Below are positions 38,734 through 39,618 of a stretch of 39,618 nucleotides of DNA, one piece after another (within the stretch, counting starts at the first letter, position 1; each line of letters begins with the position of its first letter). Source of the DNA: a virus; the IMG/VR virus record IMGVR_UViG_3300047496_000183, positions 1-39,618 of that record. One strand, written 5' to 3'. The translations under genes and the position numbers were made by a program. The notes beneath the pieces were generated by a model that saw only the letters and a list, made by a program, of their open reading frames with translations, was not told the DNA's origin and did not search any database.

Positions 38734-38943
38734 TCAGCTCTGATAACCTGTAGTTATATATGAAGATCCATTATTTATAGATAATTGAATTATAGTAAAT
38801 AAAGTACCAGATACAGTATAAGTATATTCATATACAATCATAACTCCTGTAATACTAGAAGGAATATTAGTAACATTAATTGCAGCTGTATTACTTGCTA
38901 TGAATTTTAGCTTCCATTCATTAGTTATGTTCTATAGAGGCAT
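38734..38943 (-). pseudogene. Truncated duplicate of the 38943-39443 protein
   Basis: Reading from ATG 38943 gives MPL, a TAG stop, then NITNEWKLKFIASNTAAINV, TNIPSSITGVMIVYEYTYTV and QLSINNGSSYITTGYQS before a second stop at 38734. The intact neighbour reads MAIQNISNEWKVSIVAANTS and later SSNNGTSYIASGYES. The homology spans about the first 70 residues. A Gln codon is replaced by TAG at position 4, and the second half is lost. Its ATG overlaps the neighbour's stop (TAATG). It is a broken tandem duplicate. Confidence 0.8.
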
Positions 38944-39443
38944 TAGTTCAATCCGTAAGCTTTAAATGTTCCAGTAATATTTCCTGCACTTCCAGAATTG
39001 AATATTTGAAACGCATTGGCATTCGTAGCAGTCGTAATCGACCCTGCAAAAGAGCATCCATAATTGTCCACTCTCGAACAGGTTCCAGATGCTCCTGGAG
39101 ACCCGCTAGCTGTATTTAAACCAATAATATACATATATCCCTGGACGACTTGATTCGTTAGAGCTGTTGGTATCAGTGCAATGCCAGTAGAATAGGTAAG
39201 GCTTGACGCCGATGTTCCATAGTAATAAACAGCGCTTTCATATCCTGAGGCTATGTAAGATGTTCCGTTATTCGAAGAAAACTGAATGACCGGATTATAA
39301 TTTGATGTACTTGAGAATGTGTTAGAAAAGATCAATAAAATATTATTGATCGCAGAAGGGATATTTATGAATTGAACAGCCGTCGAGGTATTGGCTGCTA
39401 CAATCGAAACCTTCCACTCATTACTTATGTTTTGTATCGCCAT
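38943..39443 (-). CDS. Beta-rich adhesin-accessory protein
   Basis: The 166-residue protein starts MAIQNISNEWKVSIVAANTS and then TAVQFINIPSAINNILLIFS. It is Ser/Thr/Asn/Tyr-rich and probably all-beta, with TNQVVQGYMYIIGLN and a C-terminal AGNITGTFKAYGLN. It looks like a small virion surface protein of the fibre cluster. ATG 39443 is chosen since it follows the upstream stop by 7 bases; the frame is open to 39524, but that region encodes the end of the join-spanning gene. A broken duplicate lies directly downstream. Confidence 0.65.
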   Translation of the reverse strand: MAIQNISNEWKVSIVAANTSTAVQFINIPSAINNILLIFSNTFSSTSNYNPVIQFSSNNGTSYIASGYESAVYYYGTSASSLTYSTGIALIPTALTNQVVQGYMYIIGLNTASGSPGASGTCSRVDNYGCSFAGSITTATNANAFQIFNSGSAGNITGTFKAYGLN

Positions 39444-39450
39444 ATTATAC

Positions 39451-39618
39451 CTAATTAATGGGAACCACTGCGGAAAAAGAGAATCCAAGTTGGGCATTCG
39501 AGAGGTTATAAAACCCGGCTCCAAATCCCCCCACCATTGTCAATGGTACTAGTAAATCTGTTCCGTTATCGCCTGAAATCGTCATTTGTAAATTCGTTGA
39601 ATTATAGGAAAACATTGA
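39451..39618 (-). CDS. Join-spanning tail/adhesin accessory protein, 3' part
   Basis: This is the end of the gene that starts at 463 and crosses the circular join. Bases 39618-39492 repeat the part already seen at 127-1, and 39491-39451 add the last residues (AQLGFSFSAVVPIN with TAG stop). A different frame over this region would give an upstream extension of the 38943-39443 gene, but the join-spanning frame explains the bases better. Confidence 0.75.
   Translation of the reverse strand, partial: SMFSYNSTNLQMTISGDNGTDLLVPLTMVGGFGAGFYNLSNAQLGFSFSAVVPIN
39492..39618. repeat. Terminal direct repeat, right copy (circular contig join)
   Basis: Identical to 1-127. The unique genome therefore ends at 39491 and continues at base 1. 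Confidence 0.95.

Noticed and set aside
39444-39524. Upstream extension of the 38943-39443 protein
   Set aside because: Those bases are better explained as the 3' end of the join-spanning gene; the extension needs a TTG start inside that gene.

Overview
The window is one complete, circular tailed-phage genome. Bases 1-127 are repeated exactly at 39492-39618, so the unique circle is 39,491 bp, and one gene runs across the join. The gene set points to a short-tailed (podovirus-like) phage. It has an N4 gp56/P22-type major capsid protein, a P22/N4-like portal, a scaffold, tail-tube proteins resembling T7 gp11 and gp12, and a PBSX-type large terminase. The DNA is AT-rich. The host cannot be read from the sequence. 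A DUF29 protein and the type of adhesin modules would suit a Gram-negative, perhaps amoeba-associated, bacterium, but that is a guess. I recognise no integrase, DNA polymerase, single-subunit RNA polymerase, tRNA gene, CRISPR array or endolysin.

Layout. From 7.6 kb down to 0.5 kb, then across the join to 37.1 kb, the minus strand carries a cluster of adhesin/tail-fibre cassettes. Six intact cassettes and one wreck share a homologous C-terminal module of about 100 residues, attached to different central domains: beta-helix, glycine-rich and C1q-like. A beta-class adenine methyltransferase sits in the middle, coupled to cassettes on both sides. From 8.3 to 19.0 kb the minus strand carries virion genes: candidate ejection proteins, tail proteins, tail tubes and major capsid protein. 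From 19.8 to 23.8 kb come the scaffold, small genes and portal. From 23.8 to 25.7 kb lies an SF2 helicase operon, from 26.3 to 29.2 kb the terminase region, and from 29.3 to 32.8 kb the replication/recombination operon (initiator-like wHTH protein, YqaJ-type exonuclease, RecT). A divergent control region at 32.77-32.95 kb separates RecT from the plus-strand block at 33.0-37.1 kb. That block holds an XRE regulator, RusA, a C1q-like adhesin, small secreted or membrane proteins and a Nudix hydrolase.

Small plus-strand islands interrupt the minus-strand late region. They encode a DUF29 protein, a tandem pair of membrane/coiled-coil proteins, a sigma-factor-like protein and an RNA polymerase alpha-CTD-like helix-hairpin-helix protein. 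Two minus-strand promoters, in front of the adhesin operon and the capsid operon, share TTGACA-N17-TACTTGAAA. A third copy of the -10 half lies in front of the helicase operon. With no phage RNA polymerase visible, the simplest reading is that the sigma-like and alpha-CTD-like proteins redirect the host polymerase to this phage promoter class. That is inference, but it is the most interesting possible system here.

No stretch longer than 300 bases lacks a gene. The longest gaps, at 7636-7832, 19033-19199, 25691-25903, 30718-30824, 32770-32950 and 38503-38608, hold promoters, inverted repeats or a terminator, described below.
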